The notes under the pieces were generated by a model. The model saw only the letters and a list, made by a program, of their open reading frames with translations. It ran no database searches and was not told the DNA's origin. DNA of 64,000 bases from Chitinophaga polysaccharea (lineage in GTDB: Bacteria > Bacteroidota > Bacteroidia > Chitinophagales > Chitinophagaceae): the NCBI RefSeq assembly GCF_007829335.1, contig NZ_VIWO01000001.1:1-64000 (forward strand). Reading direction: 5' to 3'. The stretch's first letter is position 1; each line of letters begins with the position of its first letter. The position numbers and the translations under genes were made by a program. Of this stretch, positions 46,698 through 55,356 are shown piece by piece.

Positions 46698-46705
46698 CAA
46701 AGATA
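46698..46705 (-). promoter_or_regulatory. -7 box upstream of tatA
   Basis: Reads TATCTTTG leftward, a match to TAnnTTTG, 29 nt upstream of the ATG. No clean -33. Confidence 0.5.
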
Positions 46706-46777
46706 GCGCATAAAATCGGCTTTTTCACCCCTCCAGGCGGTCCTGGCAGAGTTTTAATACCTTTTTAAGCACACGAA

Positions 46778-46806
46778 AAAAGCGGCACCGGAACGGTCCC
46801 GCTTTT
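46778..46806 (-). terminator. terminator of rplS
   Basis: A 13-bp stem with one mismatch (46778-46790/46794-46806) and a 3-nt loop is followed by T6 on the minus strand, 22 nt past the rplS stop. Confidence 0.85.
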
Positions 46807-46828
46807 AACAAATTTCCCTGTATTTATA

Positions 46829-47176
46829 CTAAACCCTTTTTTCTTTGATACGGGCTTTCTTACCAGCTCTTTCGCGCAGGTAGTAAAGCTTAGCTCTTCT
46901 TACCTTACCCACCTTGTTCAACACGATACCATCGATATGAGGAGAGTAAAGCGGAAACAGTCTTTCCACACCAATGCCATCAGAAATTTTTCTAACAGTG
47001 AAAGACATAGTTGATCCTGTACCCTGGATCTTCAATACATCACCTTTAAAGGACTGAATCCTTTCTTTATTACCTTCCACGATTTTATAATTGACAGTGA
47101 CGTTGTCGCCTGCTTTAAACTTCGGGTACTGTTTGTTAGCTGTCAGTTGTTCGTGAACAAACGAAATTGCGTTCAT
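46829..47176 (-). CDS. rplS: 50S ribosomal protein L19
   Basis: The 115-aa protein matches L19 in length and sequence: [37 protein letters not shown]-type core ([22 protein letters not shown]) and a basic C-terminus. It sits at the 30S/50S interface. It is the last gene of the classical rpsP-rimM-trmD-rplS set but has its own promoter at 47199-47230 and terminator. Confidence 0.97.
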   Translation of the reverse strand: MNAISFVHEQLTANKQYPKFKAGDNVTVNYKIVEGNKERIQSFKGDVLKIQGTGSTMSFTVRKISDGIGVERLFPLYSPHIDGIVLNKVGKVRRAKLYYLRERAGKKARIKEKRV

Positions 47177-47198
47177 CTTTCAAATATTTATGGGAGTG

Positions 47199-47230
47199 CA
47201 AAAGTAAGTCAAGAAATAGCATTTACCAAA
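47199..47230 (-). promoter_or_regulatory. rplS promoter
   Basis: TACTTTTG (47199-47206) and TTTG (47227-47230) on the minus strand, 20 nt apart, 22 nt upstream of the ATG. So rplS can be transcribed separately from trmD. Confidence 0.7.
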
Positions 47231-47295
47231 TTAAAAACCAAGAAATTATGCATCTCAGATGGCAAAGCGATCTATATGACCTATAAATCATTATG

Positions 47296-47967
47296 TTATA
47301 ACAGGTCGGGCCTGCGTTGTTTTGTTCTTTCCACTGATTCCTGGTGTCGCCATTCTTCGATTTTTTTGTGATCACCGCTCATGAGTACCTCCGGCACCTT
47401 CCATCCACGGAACTCCTCGGGACGGGTATATACCGGCGGCGCCAGCAGGTTATCCTGGAAAGAGTCGGTCAGCGCGCTGGTTTCATTGTTGAGCACGCCC
47501 GGCAGCAAACGCCCGATGGCATCTACCAACACAGCCGCTCCCAGCTCTCCCCCACTCAATACGTAATCGCCGATTGAGATTTCTTTGGTGATAAAATGAT
47601 CCCGGATACGCTGATCTATGCCTTTATAGTGCCCGCAGAGCATCAGCAGGTTGCCTTTGAGCGACAGCTGGTTGGCCATCTTCTGGTTCAATGTTTCCCC
47701 GTCGGGCGTCAGGTAAATGATTTCATCGTACTGTACCTTAGCCTGCAGCGATTCAATAGCATTGACAATAGGCTCCAGCATCATGACCATACCGGCGCCA
47801 CCGCCAAACTGGTAGTCGTCTACCTGGCTATGTTTGAGGGTGGAGTATTGCCTGAGCGGATGTACATGTACTTCCAGCAGGCCTTTGGCCTGTGCCCGCT
47901 TCATAATGGAATGAGACAGCGGGCTTTCCAGTAATTCCGGTAGTACGGTGATTATATCTATTCGCAT
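47296..47967 (-). CDS. trmD: tRNA (guanine(37)-N1)-methyltransferase TrmD
   Basis: The ATG at 47967 (223 aa) begins the normal N-terminus [13 protein letters not shown] and leaves 13 nt after the rimM stop. The enzyme methylates G37 next to the anticodon, using S-adenosylmethionine bound in a trefoil knot ([33 protein letters not shown]). Length is near the usual 225-250 aa. It is cotranscribed with rimM. Confidence 0.96.
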   Translation of the reverse strand: MRIDIITVLPELLESPLSHSIMKRAQAKGLLEVHVHPLRQYSTLKHSQVDDYQFGGGAGMVMMLEPIVNAIESLQAKVQYDEIIYLTPDGETLNQKMANQLSLKGNLLMLCGHYKGIDQRIRDHFITKEISIGDYVLSGGELGAAVLVDAIGRLLPGVLNNETSALTDSFQDNLLAPPVYTRPEEFRGWKVPEVLMSGDHKKIEEWRHQESVERTKQRRPDLL

Positions 47968-47980
47968 GCTTTCAGCGTAT

Positions 47981-48502
47981 TTAACTGGTATACAGCTCAA
48001 TCAGGCCCTCAGGCAGATTCAGATATACCTTTTGATTTTTCTTATCCACTTTTACCAGCGACTGTTCATTTACCGGCAACAGGGCTTCTTTTCCCTTTAT
48101 AAACACTTTCACCAGTATCTGCATAGGCATTTCAATCACTTCCTCAATAATACCCAGGAGGCCGTATTGCTCGTCTTCTGCCTGGTACCCCAGTAATGCC
48201 AGAGGGGCAGAAGAGGCTGTTTGTTGCTTGAAATCTTCCTCTTGCAGGTATACCTGTGCCGGCATGAGCTTTTGCGCCGCTTCCTTCGTATCTATGCCTT
48301 CCAGCTTGATATACACACTTTCGCTGTCTTTTACCGATACCTGCTGGATAAAATAGGGAATGAAGCTGTTTTTCCGCTCTTCCAGGAAAATAACAGTAAC
48401 ACCCTTCAGGGCTGATCTTTTGCCCAGGCTATGCCTTAAAACCAGGTCGCCCTGTAAGCCATGCGCTGAAGCCAACTTACCTATACTAAAATAGTTACTC
48501 AT
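47981..48502 (-). CDS. rimM: Ribosome maturation factor RimM
   Basis: The ATG at 48502 (173 aa) starts the family N-terminus [20 protein letters not shown]; the upstream reading is not conserved. RimM has an N-terminal RimM domain and a C-terminal PRC-barrel ([34 protein letters not shown]). It helps 30S assembly around S19. A strong hairpin separates it from rpsP. Confidence 0.95.
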   Translation of the reverse strand: MSNYFSIGKLASAHGLQGDLVLRHSLGKRSALKGVTVIFLEERKNSFIPYFIQQVSVKDSESVYIKLEGIDTKEAAQKLMPAQVYLQEEDFKQQTASSAPLALLGYQAEDEQYGLLGIIEEVIEMPMQILVKVFIKGKEALLPVNEQSLVKVDKKNQKVYLNLPEGLIELYTS

Positions 48503-48568
48503 ATTTTCCGCTGTTAGCCTTTGTATTACTGCCTTTCCGGCGTGGAAACTGGCTGGTAACAAAAATTA

Positions 48569-48606
48569 AAAAAGGAAATATTTGCGGTTGCAAATATTTC
48601 CTTTTT
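48569..48606 (-). terminator. terminator/attenuator between rpsP and rimM
   Basis: Perfect 17-bp arms (48569-48585/48590-48606) with a 4-nt loop; on the minus strand the 3' arm ends in T6. It sits 25 nt past the rpsP stop and 66 nt before the rimM start, so it can end most rpsP transcripts. Confidence 0.85.
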
Positions 48607-48631
48607 CAGGTATTGTTAAAACGTTGCCGTT

Positions 48632-49093
48632 TTATGCTTCTGTACCTTCTCCTTCTGCCGGAGCTTCAGTAGCTGGAGCCGGAGTGTCTTCTACCTTTCT
48701 TACGATTGGAGCTGCCATTCTAGCTTTTTTGTGACCGTCGCGACGGGCAGAAACTTTTTGTTCGTGTTCAGCCTGCCATTGTGCAAACTTTTGGTAAGCA
48801 GTAGGCTCGTCGAACAGGTTCAATGTAACACCTCTTAACAGATGTTTCAAATACAATACACCTTTGAAAGACAAGATTCTTCTAACAGTGTCAGTAGGTT
48901 GTGCACCTTTCTGCAACCAACGCAATGCCTTTTCGGTATCGATGTTGATAGAAGCTGGAACTGTTAAAGGATTGTAAGTACCGATTTTTTGGATGAATTT
49001 ACCATCTCTTGGTGCGCGCGCATCGGCAACTACGATAAAATAGAAGGGTCTCTTCTTCGCGCCATGTCTCTGCAGTCTGATTTTTACTGGCAT
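48632..49093 (-). CDS. rpsP: 30S ribosomal protein S16 with C-terminal extension
   Basis: The 153-aa protein begins as S16 ([40 protein letters not shown]). The usual protein is about 80-90 aa. Here a C-terminal extension of about 60 residues (basic, then Ala/Glu/Pro-rich, ending EGEGTEA) follows. Such extensions occur in Bacteroidota S16. A consensus promoter lies at 49147-49177. Confidence 0.96.
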   Translation of the reverse strand: MPVKIRLQRHGAKKRPFYFIVVADARAPRDGKFIQKIGTYNPLTVPASINIDTEKALRWLQKGAQPTDTVRRILSFKGVLYLKHLLRGVTLNLFDEPTAYQKFAQWQAEHEQKVSARRDGHKKARMAAPIVRKVEDTPAPATEAPAEGEGTEA

Positions 49094-49146
49094 AAATAAG
49101 TCGAGTTATTTTTTGCGAGTTAGGAAATATTGTTTAATTAGGGATG

Positions 49147-49177
49147 CAAATGTAATCAGTTAGTTGATATTTGCAAA
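49147..49177 (-). promoter_or_regulatory. rpsP promoter
   Basis: TACATTTG (49147-49154) and TTTG (49174-49177) on the minus strand with exactly 19 nt between, 53 nt upstream of the ATG. Confidence 0.8.
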
Positions 49178-49201
49178 AAAAATTTATGTCATTCTGATCT
49201 T

Positions 49202-50527
49202 CTAGCGCATCATTCCCTTCAAACCCTTGCCGCCACCGCCAAATTTATTCATCATTTTCATCATCTGCCGCATCTGCTCAAACTGCTTCATGAACTGATT
49301 GACATCCTGGATGTCTTTTCCGGCTCCTTTAGCAATACGCTTGCGACGGCTTCCATCGATCATATCCGGATCAGCACGCTCTGCCTTGGTCATAGAGTTG
49401 ATCATGGCTTCAATGCCTTTAAAAGCATCATCGCTGATATCCAGGTCCTTCACGGCTTTACCTACGCCAGGAATCATGCCCATCAAGTCTTTCAGGTTAC
49501 CCATTTTCTTGATCTGCTGTAACTGCTCCTTGAAATCGTCGAAGTCGAACTGGTTCTGGCGGATTTTCTTTTCCAGCTTTTTAGCCTGTTCTTCGTTGAA
49601 CTGTGCCTGGGCGCGCTCTACGAGGGTGGTAATATCACCCATACCGAGGATACGCTGTGCCATACGTTCAGGGTAGAAAACATCAAGGGTATCGAGTTTT
49701 TCACCCATACTCACAAACTTGATAGGCTTTTCTACCGTGTACTTGATCGTAAGGGCCGCACCACCGCGGGTATCACCATCGAGCTTGGTCAGTACCACCC
49801 CGGTAAAGTCGAGGCGATCGTTGAAGGCTTTGGCGGTATTTACAGCATCCTGACCGGTCATGGAATCCACGACAAACAGGATTTCGTTTGGCTTCACAGC
49901 GGCTTTTACAGCGGCTACCTCGCTCATCATCTGTTCATCTACCGCCAAACGGCCGGCGGTATCTATGATGATAATGTTAAAGTTGTTGGCTTTTGCATGC
50001 TTGATGGCGTTTTCAGCAATCTGCACCGCATTTTTATTTTCCGGTTCGCTATATACCTCTACCCCGATCTGTTCTCCCAGTACTTTCAGCTGATCAATCG
50101 CCGCAGGGCGGTAAATATCGGCTGCTACCAGCAAGGGCTTTTTATTTTTCTTGGTTTTGAGATAACTGGCCAGTTTCCCGGAGAAGGTAGTCTTACCGGA
50201 ACCCTGTAAACCCGCTATCAGTACGATGGAAGGATTGCTTTTGATATCAAAGTCGGCTTCGGTACCGCCCATCAGGGTTACCAGTTCGTCCTTCACAATC
50301 TTTACCATCAATTGTCCGGGAGAAATGGAAGTTAATACCTTCTCTCCCAAAGCGGTATCCTTTACTTTATCAGTAAATTCCTTGGCAATTTTATAGTTCA
50401 CATCCGCATCCACCAATGCACGACGGATCTCTTTAACGGTAGAAGCGATATTTATTTCGGAAATCCGGCCTTCTCCTTTAAGCTGTTTAAACGCGGAATC
50501 GAGTCTCTCTGATAATGATTCAAACAT
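49202..50527 (-). CDS. ffh: Signal recognition particle protein Ffh
   Basis: The ATG at 50527 (441 aa) begins MFESLSERLDSAFKQLKG, the normal start of the N-domain. The G-domain has GLQGSGKTTFSGKLA, DTAGRLAVDE and TKLDGDTRGGAAL. The C-terminal M-domain is methionine-rich (QMRQMMKMMNKFGGGGKGLK) and binds 4.5S RNA and signal sequences. It targets membrane proteins co-translationally. A TACTTTTG box (50550-50557) is 22 nt upstream; no good -33 is seen. Confidence 0.97.
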   Translation of the reverse strand: MFESLSERLDSAFKQLKGEGRISEINIASTVKEIRRALVDADVNYKIAKEFTDKVKDTALGEKVLTSISPGQLMVKIVKDELVTLMGGTEADFDIKSNPSIVLIAGLQGSGKTTFSGKLASYLKTKKNKKPLLVAADIYRPAAIDQLKVLGEQIGVEVYSEPENKNAVQIAENAIKHAKANNFNIIIIDTAGRLAVDEQMMSEVAAVKAAVKPNEILFVVDSMTGQDAVNTAKAFNDRLDFTGVVLTKLDGDTRGGAALTIKYTVEKPIKFVSMGEKLDTLDVFYPERMAQRILGMGDITTLVERAQAQFNEEQAKKLEKKIRQNQFDFDDFKEQLQQIKKMGNLKDLMGMIPGVGKAVKDLDISDDAFKGIEAMINSMTKAERADPDMIDGSRRKRIAKGAGKDIQDVNQFMKQFEQMRQMMKMMNKFGGGGKGLKGMMR

Positions 50528-50549
50528 TGTTGGTATTTTAAACGGATTG

Positions 50550-50557
50550 CAAAAGTA
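50550..50557 (-). promoter_or_regulatory. -7 box upstream of ffh
   Basis: Reads TACTTTTG leftward, a match to TAnnTTTG. No clean -33. Confidence 0.45.
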
Positions 50558-50671
50558 TATTTTTTTTGGGATAAGCGCTGGGATTTCACGCAAAGGAATA
50601 AAGGAGCAGGGCCACCAGGAGGGTCAGGCAAAATTTTCTTTGTCTCTCTGTTGCTTTGCGTACAAATAAAA

Positions 50672-50711
50672 CAGCGAAGACAATGACAGACTACCGTCAT
50701 CATCTTCGCTG
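50672..50711 (-). terminator. terminator of rpoD
   Basis: A 16-nt stem with two mismatches (50672-50687/50696-50711) lies 56 nt past the rpoD stop and is followed by TTTTATTTG on the minus strand. Confidence 0.7.
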
Positions 50712-50766
50712 GCTAAAATCTTATACAATCAACTAAATAGCGTCTTTTTCGTGGCAGAAGAGCTGC

Positions 50767-51633
50767 CTATCCCAGGTAGTTGCGGAGCAACTTGCTTCTG
50801 GACGTGGTTCTTAACTTGGTAATAGCTTTATCCTTAATCTGGCGAACACGTTCGCGGGTCAGTCCAAACTTTTCGCCAATATCTTCGAGTGACATGGGAT
50901 GTTCTACGGCGATACCGAAGTACAGCATGATCACGTCTTTTTGACGATCGGTTAACGTGGAGAGGGAACGCTCAATTTCGCGGCGGAGAGAATCGTGGTG
51001 GTCCAGTTCCTCATCTGCGCTTACTGCGTTCGGATTTTCCAGTACATCCAGCAGGGAATTGTCTTCCCCATCGATAAATGGTGCATCCATGGATACGTGA
51101 CGGGCAGCTACTCCGAGGGTAGCTTCTACTTCATCCGTATTAATTTCCAGGATGGTGGCCAGTTCATCAGGAGATGGTTCTCTTTCATATTCTTGTTCCA
51201 GCTGGGAATACGCTTTGCTGATCTTATTGCTCAGGCCCACTTTGTTGAGTGGCAGGCGAACAATCCTGGATTGCTCTGCCAGCGCCTGGAGAATAGACTG
51301 ACGAATCCACCATACGGCGTAGGAAATGAATTTAAAACCGCGCGTTTCATCAAAACGTTGAGCAGCTTTAATTAACCCGAGGTTCCCCTCGTTGATCAGG
51401 TCACTGAGCGACAGGCCCTGGTTCTGGTACTGTTTCGCAACGGATACCACAAAGCGAAGGTTGGCTTTAGTAAGCTTCTCCAATGCTCTCTGATCGCCCT
51501 GCTTGATCCGGATAGCCAGGTTTACCTCTTCTTCCGGCGTAATTAAATCCACTTTCCCAATCTCCTGCAGGTACTTCTCCAGGGACTGAGATTCCCTGTT
51601 GGTAATGGATTTAGTGATTTTAAGTTGGCGCAT
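50767..51633 (-). CDS. rpoD: Primary RNA polymerase sigma factor (RpoD/SigA type)
   Basis: At 288 aa (ATG at 51633, [14 protein letters not shown]) it has the length typical of Bacteroidota primary sigma factors, lacking the long N-terminal region 1.1 of E. coli. Region 2 is [20 protein letters not shown] and [15 protein letters not shown], region 3 [14 protein letters not shown], and region 4 [20 protein letters not shown]. This is the factor expected to read the TTTG/TAnnTTTG promoters found throughout the window, including its own at 51693-51723. Confidence 0.96.
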   Translation of the reverse strand: MRQLKITKSITNRESQSLEKYLQEIGKVDLITPEEEVNLAIRIKQGDQRALEKLTKANLRFVVSVAKQYQNQGLSLSDLINEGNLGLIKAAQRFDETRGFKFISYAVWWIRQSILQALAEQSRIVRLPLNKVGLSNKISKAYSQLEQEYEREPSPDELATILEINTDEVEATLGVAARHVSMDAPFIDGEDNSLLDVLENPNAVSADEELDHHDSLRREIERSLSTLTDRQKDVIMLYFGIAVEHPMSLEDIGEKFGLTRERVRQIKDKAITKLRTTSRSKLLRNYLG

Positions 51634-51692
51634 TGACATAAAGTCGGAACAGTTACAGGTTAATAAAAAGTTAAGATTTGATGAATGCCTGA

Positions 51693-51723
51693 CAAAAATA
51701 ACTTTTTTTAGAAAGCCACCAAA
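51693..51723 (-). promoter_or_regulatory. rpoD promoter
   Basis: TATTTTTG (51693-51700) and TTTG (51720-51723) on the minus strand with exactly 19 nt between, 60 nt upstream of the ATG. Confidence 0.78.
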
Positions 51724-51930
51724 AAAAATCTCATGTTCTTAAATCATTTCCAAATAAAATCGATTGATCATTAAGTGCTTGCAATTGTCGCGGAAATTCG
51801 CCACTATAAAGGCGAAAGCATAAAGTCAATTATATACGGAATTTTAATATTTATAAAAATAGATATATGTATACTTTTATTAAGGTGTGTAAAGTTTTTG
51901 TGTACACTATAAAAAAAAACCGTAAATTAT

Positions 51931-51960
51931 TTTGACAGAGTAAAATATTTTCTATAATTG
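51931..51960 (+). promoter_or_regulatory. promoter of the START-like gene
   Basis: TTTG (51931-51934), 18 nt, then TATAATTG (51953-51960), one base off TAnnTTTG, 36 nt before the ATG. Confidence 0.6.
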
Positions 51961-51996
51961 CAACTGGATGATATTGATTTACTAATTATTTGAGAG

Positions 51997-52377
51997 ATGT
52001 CCAAGAAAGTGCTTTATGAACTAGAATTTCCGGTTAGATGCTCCCCCGGTATCCTGTATGAATTCTTATCTACACCCGCTGGCTTACAGGAGTGGTTCGC
52101 AGATAGGGTTGACTTCAGGGATAATGTCTTTTCCTTTTCATGGAATGGCACCGCGGAAGAAGCCGAAGTAATCGAACAGGAAGAAGATGAGTTTATCCGG
52201 CTGCATTGGACGCATGCTCCCAAAGATGAATATTTTGAGTTCCGTATACAAATTTCTGAAGTAACGAATGAAACTATCCTGGTAGTAAAAGATTTCGCAG
52301 AGAAGAAAGAGGTGAAGGACCAAAGTCAGTTATGGGAATACCAGGTGAAAGATCTCTTCCACCGCATCGGCAGCTAA
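51997..52377 (+). CDS. START-like domain protein
   Basis: The 126-aa protein fits the Bacteroidota START-like (SRPBCC-type helix-grip) family: YELEFPVRCSPGILYEFLST, LQEWFADRV, then a beta-rich middle and a long C-terminal helix. It probably binds a hydrophobic ligand, identity unknown. Its stop codon overlaps the stop of the opposing gene. Confidence 0.85.
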   Translation: MSKKVLYELEFPVRCSPGILYEFLSTPAGLQEWFADRVDFRDNVFSFSWNGTAEEAEVIEQEEDEFIRLHWTHAPKDEYFEFRIQISEVTNETILVVKDFAEKKEVKDQSQLWEYQVKDLFHRIGS

Positions 52378-52991
52378 GCTCCCCTCTTCCCGTTGAGAAT
52401 ATTGAGTAGTGTAGCGTATGCCTCTACCACCTCAGTTATTATTTCGCCCCAATGATCGATCACGAAAGGTTTAGCCAACTTAATGAAATGATTGCGGCTA
52501 ACCAGCGTCTTCCACTCATCTAAACTATAAGTATCTATGAAACGGTAATTTCCATTTTCGAAATCGTGCTCCCAGGGATCCTCCGGCAGGTATACCTGGA
52601 AACCAGCTTGTGCCAGCGCTGCATATCCTTCTTCCAGTACGGTATGGAAACGTGCTTTTACTTTGCCCCCCAGGTGCAGGGTAGCACTAAAGTAATGTCC
52701 CCACCAGAACATGGTCCGGAAGGCAAATATCTCTTCTTTATTGAAATACCTTGGATAATCCAGCATCACCCAGGGCAGACCTTTATATTGCTCCCCTTTC
52801 GATATCTTCCCTCCCTGCAACAACCACTCAGGTGCAAACGGAAAATCCGTTTCCCGGTCACACGCTGCCAACGCTTCCTGAACACGCCCCATTAATCCCA
52901 TCACCTTCTCTATTGCACTGTTTTTCAGGCGAATAAAATGCGTACTGCTAACAATAGCCGCTTCTTCGGGCGTTAAATCTGAATTTTCCAT
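52374..52991 (-). CDS. Conserved hypothetical protein
   Basis: I do not recognise a functional family for this 205-aa soluble protein. It is rich in aromatic residues in the middle (GLPWVMLDYPRYF, FAFRTMFWWGHYFSATLHL) and ends with two helices. Charge and hydrophobicity suit a globular cytosolic protein. Its stop (TAG, 52374-52376) overlaps the stop of the START-like gene by 3 of 4 bases, so the two transcripts are antisense at their ends. Confidence 0.75.
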   Translation of the reverse strand: MENSDLTPEEAAIVSSTHFIRLKNSAIEKVMGLMGRVQEALAACDRETDFPFAPEWLLQGGKISKGEQYKGLPWVMLDYPRYFNKEEIFAFRTMFWWGHYFSATLHLGGKVKARFHTVLEEGYAALAQAGFQVYLPEDPWEHDFENGNYRFIDTYSLDEWKTLVSRNHFIKLAKPFVIDHWGEIITEVVEAYATLLNILNGKRGA

Positions 52992-53124
52992 ATAATTTTA
53001 ACGGTATTTTCAGGTCCTCCTGACCACTCCTTTAGGAAATCGTGCTAACTTTACTGTTTAGTTGCATCCTGGTCTACAATCGTACAAATATCAGGATTCC
53101 ATTTTTTTTAATATTGCATTATCA

Positions 53125-54564
53125 GTGAAAAAACTCGACAAACTCATTATAAGAACTTTTCTGGGTCCTTTTATTGCCACTTTTTTCGTCACCCTATTCG
53201 TACTGGTAATGCAGTTCCTGTGGAAGTATGTAGACGATCTGGTTGGTAAAGGCCTGGATACCATGGTGATTGTACAACTGATTGCCTACACCAGTGCTAC
53301 GTTGGTTACCCTGGCCCTTCCATTGGCGGTACTGCTGTCTTCTATCATGACCTTCGGAAATCTGGGGGAAAGCTTTGAGTTGGTGGCCCTGAAGTCGTCT
53401 GGTATTTCACTGTTGCGTTTTATCCGCCCCCTGCTTCTAGTGTGCAGCATTATCGCGGTTCTGGCGTTTTTATTCGCCAATTATGTGATCCCGGTGGCTA
53501 ACCTTCAGGCCAAGTCCTTACTATACGATATCACTTACGCTAAACCGGCATTTAATATAAAATCGGGCGTTTTCTTTAAAGATATCCCGGATTATACGAT
53601 CAAGGTAGCCCAGAAAGATAAAGATAACCAGACCATCCACCAGGTGATGATCATCGATCACCAGAACAATAATGCCATGATCCTGGCTGATAAGGGCCAG
53701 ATGGTACTTACCGCCAATAAACGCTTCCTCTATTTTATCCTGGAAAATGGCTGGCGATATGAAGAGAGGGGCAACCGGGGTTATACTGTTCCCGGCGACA
53801 TGATCCGGCAAGGTTTTAAAAGATATACCAAGGCATTTGATCTCAGTTCTTTTGCCTTCAACCGCCTAAACATGGACCTTTTTGCCTCCAACCAGCAAAT
53901 GCTGAACGTGCGGCAGCTGGATATGGCAATAGATTCTATGCAGAAAGCAGAGAAACAATTCAGTAAAACCGTAAATTCGTATGTAACCGTACGTTACCCT
54001 TTCTTCAAATGGAAAGACAGTGCCTGGGCAGCCAGTGCCCCCCCTTTGAAAGAAAAAGAGTTTGTAGCCATCGTACCCCAAAAAAGTATGCGCAATGTGC
54101 TGGAACGAGCTGAACAAACCGTACGGGAAACGCAGAGCTCACTGGATCAGCCTACCCTGGAATATGAAGACAAGCATAACCTGATACTCATGCACAAGGT
54201 AGAGTGGCAACGTAAGTTTACCCTGGCCGCCGCCTGTGTGGTGATGTTCCTGATCGGCGCCCCGCTGGGCTCTATCATCCGGAAAGGAGGACTAGGTACC
54301 CCACTGGTGTTTGCTGTGATCTTTTTCGTGATCTTCAACGTGTTCTTCATGATCGGGGAAAAAATGGCCAGAAGTGGCGTAATGTATACCTGGTCGGGGA
54401 TGTGGCTATCTAACATTGTACTCCTGCCTATTGCAGGTTTTCTAATTGTTAAGGCCATGAATGATTCACAGCTTTTTAATAAAGAATACTATTTTCGCGT
54501 TATTCAGAAAGTGAAAAAATTTCTGGAGAAATTTAAAAAGAAGAAAGTTCTTAAAGCGATTTAA
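53125..54564 (+). CDS. LptF/LptG-family permease
   Basis: A GTG at 53125 starts the usual N-terminus (VKKLDKLIIRTFLGPF, 479 aa); upstream codons are not conserved. Three helices at each end (for example FVTLFVLVMQFLWKYVDDL and AACVVMFLIGAPLGSIIRKG) frame a periplasmic domain of about 220 residues. It belongs to the YjgP/YjgQ permeases that move lipopolysaccharide to the outer membrane with LptB. It is followed 34 nt later by a PAP2 phosphatase gene. Confidence 0.92.
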   Translation: MKKLDKLIIRTFLGPFIATFFVTLFVLVMQFLWKYVDDLVGKGLDTMVIVQLIAYTSATLVTLALPLAVLLSSIMTFGNLGESFELVALKSSGISLLRFIRPLLLVCSIIAVLAFLFANYVIPVANLQAKSLLYDITYAKPAFNIKSGVFFKDIPDYTIKVAQKDKDNQTIHQVMIIDHQNNNAMILADKGQMVLTANKRFLYFILENGWRYEERGNRGYTVPGDMIRQGFKRYTKAFDLSSFAFNRLNMDLFASNQQMLNVRQLDMAIDSMQKAEKQFSKTVNSYVTVRYPFFKWKDSAWAASAPPLKEKEFVAIVPQKSMRNVLERAEQTVRETQSSLDQPTLEYEDKHNLILMHKVEWQRKFTLAAACVVMFLIGAPLGSIIRKGGLGTPLVFAVIFFVIFNVFFMIGEKMARSGVMYTWSGMWLSNIVLLPIAGFLIVKAMNDSQLFNKEYYFRVIQKVKKFLEKFKKKKVLKAI

Positions 54565-54598
54565 TAACGACAACCTACAAGTTTAAAAACCTACAGAA

Positions 54599-55273
54599 TT
54601 GAAAACGCTGATTACACTGTTCAGGAAGAATATATATTTCTTTCTGCCCTTCCTACTATGGTTGATTGTAGGAGGTGTGATGCTGGCAACTTATAGCCAG
54701 CGGGAATTGTTCCTGGGTATTAATGGAGAGCACTCCGAGTGGGCCGACGTGCTGGTAACCGGTCTTACTTACCTGGGCGATGGTATTATGTTTGGAATTG
54801 TATTATTCCTGATGCTGGTAACCCAACGCTTCAGGCTATTTTTTATTGGATTGGCCGTCCTGCTGCTGGTAACCCTGATTGTACAGGTAGCCAAACATTA
54901 TTTTAATGCACCAAGACCTATCAGCTACTTTGGTGACGAAACCGCCACCCTGGTACATACGGTAAGATGGGTAAGTGTACACAGCAGTTGCAGCTTTCCT
55001 TCTGGCCACTCTGCTGCCGCGTTTGGTATGTTTAGCTTTCTTGCCCTGATCTGGAACAATAAAAAGACCGGATTACTGTTCTTTATAATGGGGATTTGTG
55101 CTGCTTATTCCCGCATTTACCTGGCACAGCACTTTTTTGCCGACGTTTATGCAGGCAGCATAGTAGGTACGTTAAGTACGGTGATTGTATACGGGTTCTT
55201 TAAATTCAGACACACCACCTCCTCCCCGGAAGTTTGCGCGGAAGCGCTATTACAGGCGAATACAACTACTTAA
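54599..55273 (+). CDS. PAP2-family membrane phosphatase
   Basis: The start is a TTG at 54599, because the first ATG would remove the first helix. The 224-aa protein has the three phosphatase motifs: KHYFNAPRP, SFPSGHSAA and SRIYLAQHFFADVYAGS. About six helices surround them. Such enzymes release phosphate from lipid phosphates such as phosphatidic acid, undecaprenyl pyrophosphate or lipid A. The neighbours (LPS permease, ArnT-like transferase) suggest a lipid A or lipid-carrier role. Confidence 0.92.
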   Translation: MKTLITLFRKNIYFFLPFLLWLIVGGVMLATYSQRELFLGINGEHSEWADVLVTGLTYLGDGIMFGIVLFLMLVTQRFRLFFIGLAVLLLVTLIVQVAKHYFNAPRPISYFGDETATLVHTVRWVSVHSSCSFPSGHSAAAFGMFSFLALIWNNKKTGLLFFIMGICAAYSRIYLAQHFFADVYAGSIVGTLSTVIVYGFFKFRHTTSSPEVCAEALLQANTTT

Positions 55274-55300
55274 ACAATATTTAAATATTAACTGTCTAAA

Positions 55301-55346
55301 GGATTACGCATACCCCCCGGGGGTATGTGTAGTCCAGCTTTTTTTT
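55301..55346 (+). terminator. strong terminator directly upstream of the GT39 gene
   Basis: A 17-bp RNA stem (55301-55317/55319-55335, two G-U pairs) with a C-rich centre is followed by T8 (55339-55346). Its end is only 10 nt before the ATG at 55357. Confidence 0.82.
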
Positions 55347-55356
55347 AAAATCTGTC

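Larger units (their letters stand above)
51640..51996. other. divergent rpoD / START-like intergenic region
   Basis: About 360 nt, very A/T rich with several A-runs. It holds the rpoD promoter (51693-51723) and the rightward promoter of the next gene (51931-51960). No other feature is seen. Confidence 0.6.
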
